A stretch of 64,000 nt of DNA from Dehalococcoidia bacterium. GTDB lineage: Bacteria; Chloroflexota; Dehalococcoidia; Dehalococcoidales; UBA3254. A program made the position numbers and the translations under genes. Below, one piece after another: positions 16,282-25,189 of the stretch; the stretch's first letter is position 1; the number at the start of each line of letters is the position of its first letter. The stretch is taken from contig JANYAV010000018.1 in assembly GCA_025361145.1 (NCBI GenBank), positions 62,001 to 126,000 of the forward strand. The letters run 5' to 3'. The notes beneath the pieces were generated by a model. The model searched no databases. It was not told where the DNA came from and worked only from the letters and a program-made list of their open reading frames with translations.

Positions 16282-16350
16282 GGGTGACAACAAATGGATT
16301 ATAGCCACTTGCCAGGGCTTACGAGAATAGATGCCTCTTGCAGGATTGAA
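16282..16350 (-). pseudogene. Decayed tRNA-Met-like copy
   Basis: Over the first 45 positions this matches the intact tRNA-Met (17776 onward) at about 33 sites with one gap, in the same orientation. The T-arm and anticodon-arm segments are still recognisable (AGGGCTTACGAG against AGGGCTTATGAG). The anticodon position has drifted from CAT to CGT, the stems no longer pair well, and the rest cannot be aligned reliably. I read it as a relic, not a working tRNA. Confidence 0.55.
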
Positions 16351-16385
16351 CATTTGATATATTAGAATATGGAGGGATAATCACT

Positions 16386-17456
16386 TTACCGTCTATAGGT
16401 GCCCTTAAATCTCAAATAAGCCGGCTTATCAAGATCTGCTTCGGATTTCAGGTTCCTTAATATTTTGTTCATTTCCAGCTCTCTGGCAATACCGGAAATC
16501 AGGTCTCCAGCGGCAAATCCAGTAGCGATCAAGGTTAATTTCACTTCATTGCCCAGGCCGGAGTCGATGTTCACGCCAAAAATAATGTTAGCTTCCGGAT
16601 CTACTGCCTGTCCGATAATCTTAGCGGCATCGTTGACCTCAAACAGCGTTAAGTTGTTACCGCCGATAACGTTGAAAAGAACGCCTTTGGCACTTTTAAT
16701 GCTGACATCCAGCAGCGGACTGGCTAGAGCTTCTTTAGCCGCGCTCACCGCGCGATTTGGGCCCGAACCGCGGCCAATAGACATCCAGGCAGGGCCGGCA
16801 TCTTTCATGACGGAGCGGATATCGGCGAAATCCAGGTTGACCAAACCGGGTACGGTAATAACATCGGAGATGGCCTGAACCGCCTGGCAGAGGATCTCAT
16901 CTGCAGTTTTGAAGGCATTATCAATGTTGGTCTTGTTATCCGTAATTTCCATTAAACGGTCGTTGGGAATGATGATCAAGGTATCCACTTTACCGTTAAG
17001 CTGACTGATGCCTTCTTCAGCTAGCTGCTTACGGTGGTTGCCTTCAAAGCTAAAAGGCCTGGTGACCATGGCGATGGTTAAAGCCCCGGATTGTTTGGCT
17101 ATATCTGCGATTAAAGGAATGGCGCCGGTCCCAGTGCCGCCACCCATGCCCGCTGCCAGGAAGACCATATCTGCTCCAAATAAGGCCTGTTTAATCTCTT
17201 CCCGGGCCTCTTCGGCGGACTTGCGGCCAAGGTCAGGATCTCCGCCGGATCCCAAGCCGTGGGTGGCAAATGCACCCAGAGTAATACGGACAGGGGCTTC
17301 GGTTATCTGAAGGTGAGCGGTATCGGTATTCATAGCAATGAATTCTACGCCTCGGATTTGTTCGCGGACCATTCTGGATATGGCATTACAACCCGCTCCC
17401 CCTAAACCCACAACCTTGATTTTAGTTGGGCTGGCGACATAATGCATTCTAGACAT
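16386..17456 (-). CDS. ftsZ: Cell division protein FtsZ
   Basis: Tubulin-like GTPase that forms the Z-ring. The 356-residue protein has VGLGGAGCNAISRM near residues 16-29, the GTP signature GGGTGTG at 105-111, NDRLMEI, and the T7-loop segment LDFADIRSVMKDAG followed by MSIGRGSG. The C-terminal linker is very short, and the tail DLDKPAYLRFK resembles the conserved FtsZ tail that binds FtsA-type partners. A strong AGGAGGT site precedes the ATG. No ftsA, ftsQ or mur genes are nearby, which is unusual. It is flanked by a tRNA-Met on one side and a decayed tRNA-Met copy on the other. Confidence 0.95.
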   Translation of the reverse strand: MSRMHYVASPTKIKVVGLGGAGCNAISRMVREQIRGVEFIAMNTDTAHLQITEAPVRITLGAFATHGLGSGGDPDLGRKSAEEAREEIKQALFGADMVFLAAGMGGGTGTGAIPLIADIAKQSGALTIAMVTRPFSFEGNHRKQLAEEGISQLNGKVDTLIIIPNDRLMEITDNKTNIDNAFKTADEILCQAVQAISDVITVPGLVNLDFADIRSVMKDAGPAWMSIGRGSGPNRAVSAAKEALASPLLDVSIKSAKGVLFNVIGGNNLTLFEVNDAAKIIGQAVDPEANIIFGVNIDSGLGNEVKLTLIATGFAAGDLISGIARELEMNKILRNLKSEADLDKPAYLRFKGTYRR

Positions 17457-17775
17457 TTATACCTCCTTCTCTAAAAGCACACCCCGCTTTTATATAAAAA
17501 AAGGAGCACAATCCACAGCTAAATTGATTAGCCGTCCTTGCGCCCCGTTTCAAGCTTCTACCTCTTGTTTTATTTTCAGGTGTCTTTCATATTCTTGTGT
17601 AAAAGCATATACCAATCGCATACGTTTGTCAATAACGAATAAAAGAATAAAATTCCAGGTTAGAGCCCTGAGAGTGCAGCAATGAGCTTCAAGTTACAGG
17701 AGGCGTTTGATTAGACATTCGGACTCTGGTGAAGGCCTTGTTTTGAGGATTGTGGATCAGCTGTAGAAAATAAAA

Positions 17776-17850
17776 TGGTGGCAACGAGTGGATTTGGACC
17801 ACTGACCAAGGGCTTATGAGTCCCCTGCTCTACCACTGAGCTACGTTGCC
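17776..17850 (-). tRNA. tRNA-Met (anticodon CAT)
   Basis: On the minus strand GGCAACG (17844-17850) pairs with CGTTGCC (17780-17786). The D-arm is GCTCAGTGGTAGAGC, the anticodon loop CTCATAA and the T-arm GTGGTCCAAATCCAC. The 3' CCA is encoded (17776-17778). The anticodon stem has one A-G mismatch next to the loop. A lysidine-modified tRNA-Ile cannot be excluded from sequence alone. Confidence 0.92.
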
Positions 17851-18040
17851 GTCCTTTAATTTTATACCATATTGGGTATCAAATCTCAAATCGCAAACTT
17901 GCAGTTTCAAGTTCCGAGTTTACAATTTCCATTTACACAAGGAGAGTCCTTGTGTAACATCTTTATTTGGAGGCAAGGAAGACTTCTTAGTCCGAAAGGA
18001 GAATTCAAAAGGCAAAAGTAAAAAGTTAAAAGTTGAAAAA

Positions 18041-18074
18041 GGGGGTCTCTCCGCAAGAACAGCGGGGAGACCCC
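18041..18074 (-). terminator. Terminator downstream of the surface-protein remnant
   Basis: A near-perfect 13-bp stem (GGGGTCTCTCCGC with GCGGGGAGACCCC) is followed on the minus strand by CCTTTTTCAACTTTT. It sits 26 bases beyond the stop of the truncated surface-protein fragment. Confidence 0.75.
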
Positions 18075-18099
18075 GGAAATGGTTTAATTCAATTTACGG

Positions 18100-18258
18100 T
18101 TAAGATCTTCTTCTGATTAAGATGACCCCCATCACTACACCCATCACAACTATGGCGCCCAGGATGACGATGATGACCGTCATATTATTGGACTTGGCCG
18201 GCGCGGTAGTCGTTTTGGTAGTCGTCGGTTTAACAGACGGAGTGGGCGCCATGCTGGT
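18100..18258 (-). pseudogene. C-terminal remnant of an S-layer-like protein
   Basis: The minus strand encodes a Thr/Pro-rich linker (MAPTPSVKPTTTKTTTAPAK) and then a membrane anchor (MTVIIVILGAIVVMGVVMGV plus ILIRRRS, then stop). This is the same end plan as the intact surface proteins at 21845-24988 and 28923-31829. The upstream domains are missing: similarity stops near 18258, where a LuxR-type fragment begins on the other strand. The stop codon and terminator are retained. Confidence 0.7.
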
Positions 18259-18259
18259 C

Positions 18260-18403
18260 ATTGCCCCAGATACCCTCAAAAGCCATCTGCGCAATCTCTA
18301 CCGTAAGGTGGGAGTCCGCAACCGCGTGGAGTTTACCCTGTTAGCGATCAAAGAATATAGCTCGCCTTCTGACAGCGGCGAAACTGGTTCCTCTGACAGG
18401 TAG
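18260..18403 (+). pseudogene. LuxR-type HTH regulator, C-terminal fragment
   Basis: The plus strand encodes IAPDTLKSHLRNLYRKVGVR then NRVEFTLLAIKEYSS and a short Ser/Gly-rich tail to a stop. This is the recognition-helix half of a LuxR/GerE HTH domain. The first HTH helices and any receiver or sensor domain are absent, and no promoter or start is attached. It is a remnant fused at about 18258 to the surface-protein fragment of the opposite strand. Confidence 0.75.
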
Positions 18404-18470
18404 TTTGTAACATATAGCTTAAAGATAATTACAGCTCAATCCAATAGTCTGCAAGCTTTCTCCTAAAATA

Positions 18471-19844
18471 TTACCTGGCGGGCCGTTCCCTGCCAAAAAT
18501 AAAAGCAGCTAACGCAATTGTTAAGCCCAGCGTGAACATGATAGCGGTGATAATCGGCAAATTATGATCTGGATCAGGTTTCGGTGCGGGTGTTGAAGAT
18601 AGGGTTCCCTGGGCGGTGTTCGTAGTCACGTTCTTGGCGGGCGACTGGCTTGTCATCAGATTCGAAGGTGTTGGAGTAATCCCGGGTTTCTCCGTACCGG
18701 CCGTGCCGCTGCCAGGAGCAAGTTGAGAGCCAGAGGGTGCTACAGCCGGAGTATTAGAAGCTGAAAATGGCGGTATAGTCTCAATCGCTGTTTTACTTAT
18801 TAAGGCGTAGATCGAGAAGTGACTGATCCTGGCGCTGGCAGTTCGGGTTACGGGGTCAACTGTGCTGGGCAATTCTCGCCAGACAGCACCATCGTAATAG
18901 GCGATGTGTAGATCTGTTTCAGCTACGCCTTTCGGCAAATTGGCTGGATTATAACTTAGTGAGAGCAGGATAGCAGGGTTAAAGGTAGCTCCAGGCGGAC
19001 CAAAAGTGTAAGCCAGAATCAGAGCATTTCCAGGGGGAGTTGCTGGAGGAGAATCCAGAGCCTCCGCCGTCAGTTTGGAGAGTAGATTACCTGTACCACT
19101 GAGTAAGCTGGTTCCGGCAGTGATACTCAGGGCAGCCTGACCATCCTCTGTGCTGAGTCTGGCCGAGTTTTGAGCTAAACCGTTACTATTGATAGTTAAA
19201 GGCGCGTCTGCCGCAAAGCCGCTGGTATCCAGTATTTTTTCGCTGGCGCTGCCGCCCCCGCTGCCGCCGCCCCCTGAAGGAGCTGGAGTCGTGATGGCAG
19301 GATTTAAAGTATAGGTTCCAGCGGTGAGAGTCCCGGTGGCATTGGTAGCCTGGGTATCACCCATGACCAGGGTGGGCCGCTCAAACGAGGTAGAAAAGAC
19401 CACGGTGGTAGTCGGAGATGTGGCTGCCAGCGCCAGGAAACGGATGGTAGCAAGGGTGAAAGTGCCATGGGGGTAAGGGTTAAAAGCGCCAGCGGAATAA
19501 TCGATATGGCCAGTGGCGTTGTTAACCGAGTTCCAGAGCGGTACATTTAAGGTCGTACCGCCGGAAATCTGGATACCGTCTTGCCTTGAATTCATATCTA
19601 CTACTGCTAATCTGGCCGGATCAAAATCCAGGTAGGCATCTACACCCACCACCTCCTGACTTCCGCTCTGGGCCTGAATTATAACCTCAAACGTGTCACC
19701 CGCCTGGACAGTCTGGAGAGCAGGGGAGAGGATCAGGTTAACCGGCTCCGCTGCCACAATGGTTAAGGCAGGTAAGATCACGGCGGATAAAGCCATGATC
19801 AGCGCAATAAGCCATCCAATCAGTTGATAAATATTCTTTATCAT
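18471..19844 (-). CDS. Membrane-anchored cohesin-domain protein
   Basis: A 457-residue exported protein. After the signal peptide (cleavage near IVAAEP), residues 33-180 form a cohesin-type beta-sandwich: VNLILSPALQTVQAGDTFEV, VVGVDAYLDFDPARLAVVDM, and GTFTLATIRFLAL. A Gly/Ser linker and a second beta-rich region (about 200-350, with DLHIAYYDGAVWRELPSTVD, a Big/ZU5-like pattern) follow, then a Pro/Ser/Thr-rich stalk and a C-terminal membrane helix IITAIMFTLGLTIALAAFIF with a basic end. Cohesins bind dockerins; the gene upstream, two bases away, encodes a dockerin. It would display the cohesin on the cell surface. Moderately sure of the cohesin, sure of the anchor. Confidence 0.82.
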   Translation of the reverse strand: MIKNIYQLIGWLIALIMALSAVILPALTIVAAEPVNLILSPALQTVQAGDTFEVIIQAQSGSQEVVGVDAYLDFDPARLAVVDMNSRQDGIQISGGTTLNVPLWNSVNNATGHIDYSAGAFNPYPHGTFTLATIRFLALAATSPTTTVVFSTSFERPTLVMGDTQATNATGTLTAGTYTLNPAITTPAPSGGGGSGGGSASEKILDTSGFAADAPLTINSNGLAQNSARLSTEDGQAALSITAGTSLLSGTGNLLSKLTAEALDSPPATPPGNALILAYTFGPPGATFNPAILLSLSYNPANLPKGVAETDLHIAYYDGAVWRELPSTVDPVTRTASARISHFSIYALISKTAIETIPPFSASNTPAVAPSGSQLAPGSGTAGTEKPGITPTPSNLMTSQSPAKNVTTNTAQGTLSSTPAPKPDPDHNLPIITAIMFTLGLTIALAAFIFGRERPAR

Positions 19845-19846
19845 TT

Positions 19847-21562
19847 CTAGGGTACTTCAATCGGCGAAATGCGAGTATAGTTACCGGAAAGCAGACTGAA
19901 ATCAGCTATGTTAACCACGTTGTTGCCGTCAAAATCAGCAAGAGCATTATAAGCCGGGTCGGTTGCAAGTTTGCCGTAGGCACCAGCCAGAATAGCGAAA
20001 TCAGCGCTATTGATTCTGTCGTCATTAGTCGCGTTTCCTTCAAGCAGCGTTCCCAGCGATATACCGGTGGTATCAGTACCTATTGCCACATTTTTCTTAA
20101 CATTAACCAGTGTGTGAGAGCTGACAGCTGAAATATCGTAGGTGCCTGTTTGCACATCGCTACAATGGATCAGGGCAGTATTGCCGGCTTTAGTAGAGGT
20201 GAGTGTAAAGGTCTTAAGAGGAGTGGCAGTTAGAACATTGGCCCCTGGTGTGAAGAATTTAACCGTCAGCGGTACAAGCCAAGCGCTGTCAGGTCGATTA
20301 GCCCCCTGTAAACTAACCGAGATATTAAGATCAATTTGGGAGGCTATAGTATAAGTGTCACCGCTGAGAGTACCGGTGACACTGGTGCCTTCAATGTCAC
20401 CGCTAACATACGTTTTCCTGGGGGCTGAGGTAGCAAAGGTAACAGATGTAGTAGGAGAAGTTTGAGCTAATGCCCGGAAACGGATAGTCGCCACGCTGAA
20501 GGTGCCGCTAGGGTAAGAGGTTCCTCCGAGTATCCCTGCACTGTAATCAATGTGACCGGCGGTATTATCGACAATATTTTGTATTGGACCCGTCAGAACA
20601 GCGCCATCACTAATTTGGATGCCGGCAGTGGCGGAGTTCATATCCAAAACCACTAATTTGGTAGGATCAAAGTCCAGGTAGGTGTCTACTCCGACCACTT
20701 TTTGACTGCCGCTCTGGGCCTGTATCACAACATCAAAAATATCGCCCACCACTGCAGGTTCTGTACCAGTCACCAGAACCAGGTCAACGGGAGAGGCAAA
20801 ATTAGCTGTCAAAGTTTGGGCGGAAACCATAGTAAGCGTGGTTGGATTAGTTTTTCCGGTAATGGCCCCACTCCATCCAGAAAAATTAGAACCGCTGTTG
20901 GCTGCCGCTGAAACTGGCACTACCGTGTGCTGGTAATAGTTATAAGAAGTGACTGAAGCAGCCGGCCGGGTTGTCCCGTTACCGTTCACCGACATCGTCA
21001 GTCCATAAATGGTGCTCTGGGCAGGATCAGGGAAGGCCGGGCTGTCCGGAGGGGAACTGATATAACTGCGGCTGCCTCCAGTCGCAATATCTGGTGTACC
21101 GGAAGCCGCATTGAACCTTATATATAGCGCGTCACCTCCAGAAATCGACATAGAACCCGCGTCAATATCAAAGTTGAAACCATTTTGAAAACCGGTTTGA
21201 TAAGCGGCAACAGGGAAATCATGGCTGCCGAGATATTCTATATTTTCTCCGGATCCATGTCCTACGTTGATGGTTAGGCTACCGGTGTAGGCAGAATTAA
21301 GAGCAATATATCCCCGCCAGTGTCCGGCGGGTATAGTCATTGCCGCTGTGGCTGTCAAAGAAGTGCAAAAGGCTTGCGGAGGCGAAAGGGTAGTATGCCC
21401 TGTTCCGGTGCTGGGGCTGGCTGCCAAAATCAGCGTATCTGTGATATACCAGACCTGCTGTCCTCCACTGCTGGCGTTTACCGCTGTAATCGGAATTACG
21501 CCCCCTGCCAGGGCAGCCAGCAAGGTTACCAGTAGCAGCATACTTAATAACTTGGCCTTCAT
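19847..21562 (-). CDS. Secreted protein with InlB-like repeat, cohesin and C-terminal dockerin
   Basis: A 571-residue exported protein (signal peptide about 1-30). A beta-rich N-terminal domain spans about 35-195; a divergent InlB/Listeria-Bacteroides-type repeat follows (YYQHTVVPVSAAANSGSNFS to TLTANF, about 206-255). A cohesin-type domain spans about 258-405 (GDIFDVVIQAQSGSQKVVGV, TYLDFDPTKLVVLDM). The C-terminus is a type I dockerin with two calcium-loop repeats: GNATNDDRINSADFAILAGA and DFDGNNVVNIADFSLLSGN. There is no membrane anchor, so the dockerin probably tethers it to a cohesin such as that of the adjacent gene. The two cohesins are clearly related. Confidence 0.85.
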   Translation of the reverse strand: MKAKLLSMLLLVTLLAALAGGVIPITAVNASSGGQQVWYITDTLILAASPSTGTGHTTLSPPQAFCTSLTATAAMTIPAGHWRGYIALNSAYTGSLTINVGHGSGENIEYLGSHDFPVAAYQTGFQNGFNFDIDAGSMSISGGDALYIRFNAASGTPDIATGGSRSYISSPPDSPAFPDPAQSTIYGLTMSVNGNGTTRPAASVTSYNYYQHTVVPVSAAANSGSNFSGWSGAITGKTNPTTLTMVSAQTLTANFASPVDLVLVTGTEPAVVGDIFDVVIQAQSGSQKVVGVDTYLDFDPTKLVVLDMNSATAGIQISDGAVLTGPIQNIVDNTAGHIDYSAGILGGTSYPSGTFSVATIRFRALAQTSPTTSVTFATSAPRKTYVSGDIEGTSVTGTLSGDTYTIASQIDLNISVSLQGANRPDSAWLVPLTVKFFTPGANVLTATPLKTFTLTSTKAGNTALIHCSDVQTGTYDISAVSSHTLVNVKKNVAIGTDTTGISLGTLLEGNATNDDRINSADFAILAGAYGKLATDPAYNALADFDGNNVVNIADFSLLSGNYTRISPIEVP

Positions 21563-21809
21563 CTCTCCCCCCTTTCAGCTTCCCGTTTATTTAATAACAC
21601 TTTTAAGGCTATTAAAAACCGCTCGGTGAGCCTCGCTATTACCTTTGCTGAACTCTAAATCTAACCAGGGCAGATAAAGATTGCAGTAAGTTTAATATAA
21701 CTACTACAGAATGTCAATTATACGAATAAAACGCTAAAATAACGTTCTAAGAAAAAAAACACTGAGAAATAAAATCTTTATGATAAAACACGTGGGCACA
21801 CAATTCTTG

Positions 21810-21838
21810 TTGACAGCAAGATAACCTGACATTAAAAT
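21810..21838 (+). promoter_or_regulatory. Sigma-70-type promoter of the Asp-box surface protein
   Basis: TTGACA (21810-21815) and TAAAAT (21833-21838) are separated by exactly 17 bases. A start 7 bases after the -10 box would fall on the A of the ATG at 21845, so the mRNA may be leaderless. Confidence 0.75.
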
Positions 21839-21844
21839 AGGTCA

Positions 21845-24800
21845 ATGGCAAGAATCAAAATTACCCTCAGATTCCTGTTATTAGTCGTTTTTTACGCTTC
21901 CTGTTGCGCTACTTTCCCCCAAACGGTTGATGCCGAAAACTTAAAATGGTCCAGAGTAAATATCCCCTCTAATGGGGTGAGCGGTCAATGGATACTGGCG
22001 CAAGGCTCAGATTTACACAGCCTCACCCTGGCTTCAGACGGCACACTATATTGCAGCGCCAATCCCTCCTTAACACCCTTCCGCCTTTTTAAGTCTACAG
22101 ATGGCGGCGGCAGATGGTCCTATACCGGAAGGGTGGAGGATGTCATAATTGATATCGCTGTTCTTAATGCTGATTCCAACTGCGTTTATTATGCCACGGC
22201 TGAAAAGGTGTATAAATCCATTGATGCAGGAGCCAGTTTTACCCTGCTGGCCGCTAATCCGGGTGGATCAGGATTGGAAAATAAGCAGATTACTTCTCTG
22301 GATGTCGCATCCTGGGACAATGTCACCTATGTCGCTGTCGGCGTGCTTGACCGGGATGCCGCGCAATATGGCGGGGTCTACGTTTTTGACGAGAGCCAGC
22401 CGGCAGTCTGGCGTGATTGTGGTATTGGGAATTACGATGTCTATAAAGTGGCTTTCTCGCCCCGCTTTGCTGAGGATGGCCAGCTGATAGCCATAGTGAC
22501 GGATGAGCAGGATACGCTTGTTTTAAGTGGTAATATAGAAGCTGGTTGGCCCTTTCAGGCCGGCGCGGCCCGTCTGCCAGGATTGATTCCGCTTTCCGCT
22601 GATATCGTTTTCCCCGCTGATTATGACTCTGCTGTGGTTTCAGGTCAATACGTTCAATTCATCTCTCTCAATACCGGTTACGGTCAGGGCGGGATTTATA
22701 GCCTGCGCGGCCAGCCAGCCCCTGCCCCTTCAACACTTACCCCATTACATTCCGGGGATTTTTCGAGTTTAGCGATAAGCGGGAACTCCGGCGCAGCTAA
22801 ATTGCTGGCCGGATCTGCCGGGACGACTCAGATATATTTTAGTGAGGATGCCGGAGTCACCTGGTCGTCCAGTCTTAAACCGCCCAGCGGAGACGCAAGC
22901 ACCGAGGTTCTAATGGCCGCCGATATTGCCGATAGCGGTGTCGCTTATGCCATTACCTCCGGCGCGGAAAGCGCTTTTTCCGTCAGCAGGGATCAAGGTA
23001 ATACCTGGAATCAGACAGGGCTGATTGACACCCGCATTTCGACCATTCTGGATTTGGCGGTCTCCCCTGATTATGCTCTGGATAACACCTTATTTTTACT
23101 GACTGCCGATATCCAGAATAGCCTCTGGTACACCTCTGACCAGGGCCTCAGCTGGGAGAGAATTTATTGCACTGCGCCATCTCAGCCGGAAAGGATTAAT
23201 CTGGTCCTTTTATCTCCCCAATATCCCTCTAACGGGACGCTTTTCTTAGCTGGCACTGGTGGAGGCAATCCCTTCATCTGGAAGTCGGAGAACAGCGGGC
23301 AGAGTTTCAGCCGGACAGCGTCGGTTGACCCTGCTACCGGAGTTCCAGTTAATATCGATGCCTGGACCATAACCTCTGGCAATGTCCTTTTCGTTGGTAA
23401 CTTTGACGGCGATCGTAGCCTGGTTTATCAGACTGGGCCGAATTCATTGTCTTATGTTGATAAAGGCGTTGCCGGCAGACAGATAATAAGTTCCTTGGCT
23501 CTTTCTCCGAACTATAACAACGACCACTCTATTTTAGCCGGAAACACCTTTGGCAGCGTGTTTTTCTCTAATGATAGCGGCCTGGTTTTTGAATCTCTGC
23601 CTTTGGATGCGGCTGAACCTACTTTTGCCGGTAATATCGCGGTGGCCTTTGATGCGGATTTTGCTCAGAATAAAACGATCTATGCAGCGGACGATATCGC
23701 AGGCAAGGGTGTTTACCGGTTTGTGATCGGTGAGAGTTTTTCCTGGGAGTCTATTGATACGAACCTGTCGGCTGAAGCCGGCATCGGGCAGCTTGCGGTT
23801 TCCTCCACTGGTGTGCTTTATGCCCTTAATTCGCAGACTGTAAAAAATGCCGGGAGTAAAGGTGGGATGGAGCGGTCGCTGAACTCATCTGCCGCGGCTC
23901 CGGTCTTTCAGACTGTTATTGGTGGATTGAATGACGGCATCACTTTGAAGAAACTTTGGGCACAGGGCAATAATTTATGGACTATAGATACCCAAGATAC
24001 CCATAACAAGAAGCTTTTAATCTATACGGATACCCTTGTTAATCCCGTAATCCTGGTTTCACCTGCTGACAGCGCTGCGGGTCTAAATCCGGATAATACT
24101 ACTCTATCCTGGCAACCGGTGGGGGGTGCCACCGCCTATCACTGGCAGATTGATACCGCTGGCGATTTCTTAAGTATAGCGGATGAAGGCGATACCGCTT
24201 CGTCACAGATCACCCTGACAAATCTGGATAAAAACACTACTTATCACTGGCGAGCGATGGCCGTTTTGCCGGTCGTCAGTCCCTGGTCCACCGTCCGGGT
24301 TTTTAATACCTGCCACCTTGATGCTCCCACCTTGAGCCAACCCGCTTCAAGCGGCACTATTTCAATTAAACCTGTCTTCAAATGGAGTATCTCGGCGGGT
24401 GCCGAACAATATGGACTGCAGATCTCCCTGAACCCCACGTTCTCCACTTTGGCGATCAATAGAATTTGCGATGCCACTGTCTGGCAGAGCGATATTTCTT
24501 TGAACTATAACTCTACCTATTACTGGAAGGTTCGGGCCATCGCCGGAGTAGTCAATAGTGGCTGGAGTGCGGTAGGCGTCTTTATTACCCAGGCTGCGCC
24601 AACACCTCCCGCTCCTTCTACGCCCGCTCCAACCCCAACCCCAACCCGCACCCCTTCTCCTACGCTTGCACCTGCACCTGCTCCTGCTCCGTTGTTTACA
24701 TCACCTTCTCCACAAGCTTCTTCCACGCCTGTACAGGCTGCTTCAACCACTCCCCCAGCCTCTATAGCCTCACAGGCTTCTTCATCCGCGCCTGACATCA

Positions 24801-24988
24801 AATCGGATTCATCCAAAAATACCGCTGTCTCGGTGGAAACGCCGCTTTTAAGCTCTGCGCCCCCGGGCACAACACCGGCAGGTCCTGTTAATTCAACCAG
24901 CCCCGTGTTGTTTGCAGTAGTCGGCGGATTGGCGGTTCTAACGACAGTATCTACAGCAGCCCTTTTTATGCTGAAGAAAGTCAAATAG
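21845..24988 (+). CDS. S-layer-like surface protein with Asp-box repeats, Fn3-like domains and membrane anchor
   Basis: A 1047-residue exported protein. A signal peptide of about 30 residues is followed by a beta-propeller-like region (about 40-720) with repeated Asp-box motifs such as KSTDGGGRWSYTG, KSIDAGASF, SEDAGVTWSS, SRDQGNTWN and TSDQGLSWE. Two Fn3-like modules follow (STLSWQPVGGATAYHWQIDT and KPVFKWSISAGAEQYGLQIS), then a Pro/Ala/Ser/Thr stalk (about 915-1010) and a C-terminal helix VLFAVVGGLAVLTTVSTAAL with basic end KKVK. The plan matches the 28923 S-layer-like protein. Similar proteins coat Dehalococcoidia cells. No Shine-Dalgarno site is seen; the start rests on the promoter geometry. 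Confidence 0.85.
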   Translation: MARIKITLRFLLLVVFYASCCATFPQTVDAENLKWSRVNIPSNGVSGQWILAQGSDLHSLTLASDGTLYCSANPSLTPFRLFKSTDGGGRWSYTGRVEDVIIDIAVLNADSNCVYYATAEKVYKSIDAGASFTLLAANPGGSGLENKQITSLDVASWDNVTYVAVGVLDRDAAQYGGVYVFDESQPAVWRDCGIGNYDVYKVAFSPRFAEDGQLIAIVTDEQDTLVLSGNIEAGWPFQAGAARLPGLIPLSADIVFPADYDSAVVSGQYVQFISLNTGYGQGGIYSLRGQPAPAPSTLTPLHSGDFSSLAISGNSGAAKLLAGSAGTTQIYFSEDAGVTWSSSLKPPSGDASTEVLMAADIADSGVAYAITSGAESAFSVSRDQGNTWNQTGLIDTRISTILDLAVSPDYALDNTLFLLTADIQNSLWYTSDQGLSWERIYCTAPSQPERINLVLLSPQYPSNGTLFLAGTGGGNPFIWKSENSGQSFSRTASVDPATGVPVNIDAWTITSGNVLFVGNFDGDRSLVYQTGPNSLSYVDKGVAGRQIISSLALSPNYNNDHSILAGNTFGSVFFSNDSGLVFESLPLDAAEPTFAGNIAVAFDADFAQNKTIYAADDIAGKGVYRFVIGESFSWESIDTNLSAEAGIGQLAVSSTGVLYALNSQTVKNAGSKGGMERSLNSSAAAPVFQTVIGGLNDGITLKKLWAQGNNLWTIDTQDTHNKKLLIYTDTLVNPVILVSPADSAAGLNPDNTTLSWQPVGGATAYHWQIDTAGDFLSIADEGDTASSQITLTNLDKNTTYHWRAMAVLPVVSPWSTVRVFNTCHLDAPTLSQPASSGTISIKPVFKWSISAGAEQYGLQISLNPTFSTLAINRICDATVWQSDISLNYNSTYYWKVRAIAGVVNSGWSAVGVFITQAAPTPPAPSTPAPTPTPTRTPSPTLAPAPAPAPLFTSPSPQASSTPVQAASTTPPASIASQASSSAPDIKSDSSKNTAVSVETPLLSSAPPGTTPAGPVNSTSPVLFAVVGGLAVLTTVSTAALFMLKKVK

Positions 24989-25189
24989 TTTGCTTGCGAA
25001 ATTCTGCTGAAATCGTATTGGGTAACCCCTGGGTATACTTACCTTGCCCACCTGTCTACACCCCGCATTTCGACTTCCAACCCCGCAAAATATTGCAGAT
25101 ATTAGCAGCGGCAAATGTAATAGGGTATTATATATATTGAAGGCTTCTAAAGATTAAGGTGATAAAAATTTGGCTAAAAGGAAAAATAT

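Noticed and set aside
14858-17775. A functional integrative element between the tRNA-Met copies
   Set aside because: No integrase, excisionase, replication or transfer gene is present; at most these are scars, so I report only the tRNA relics.
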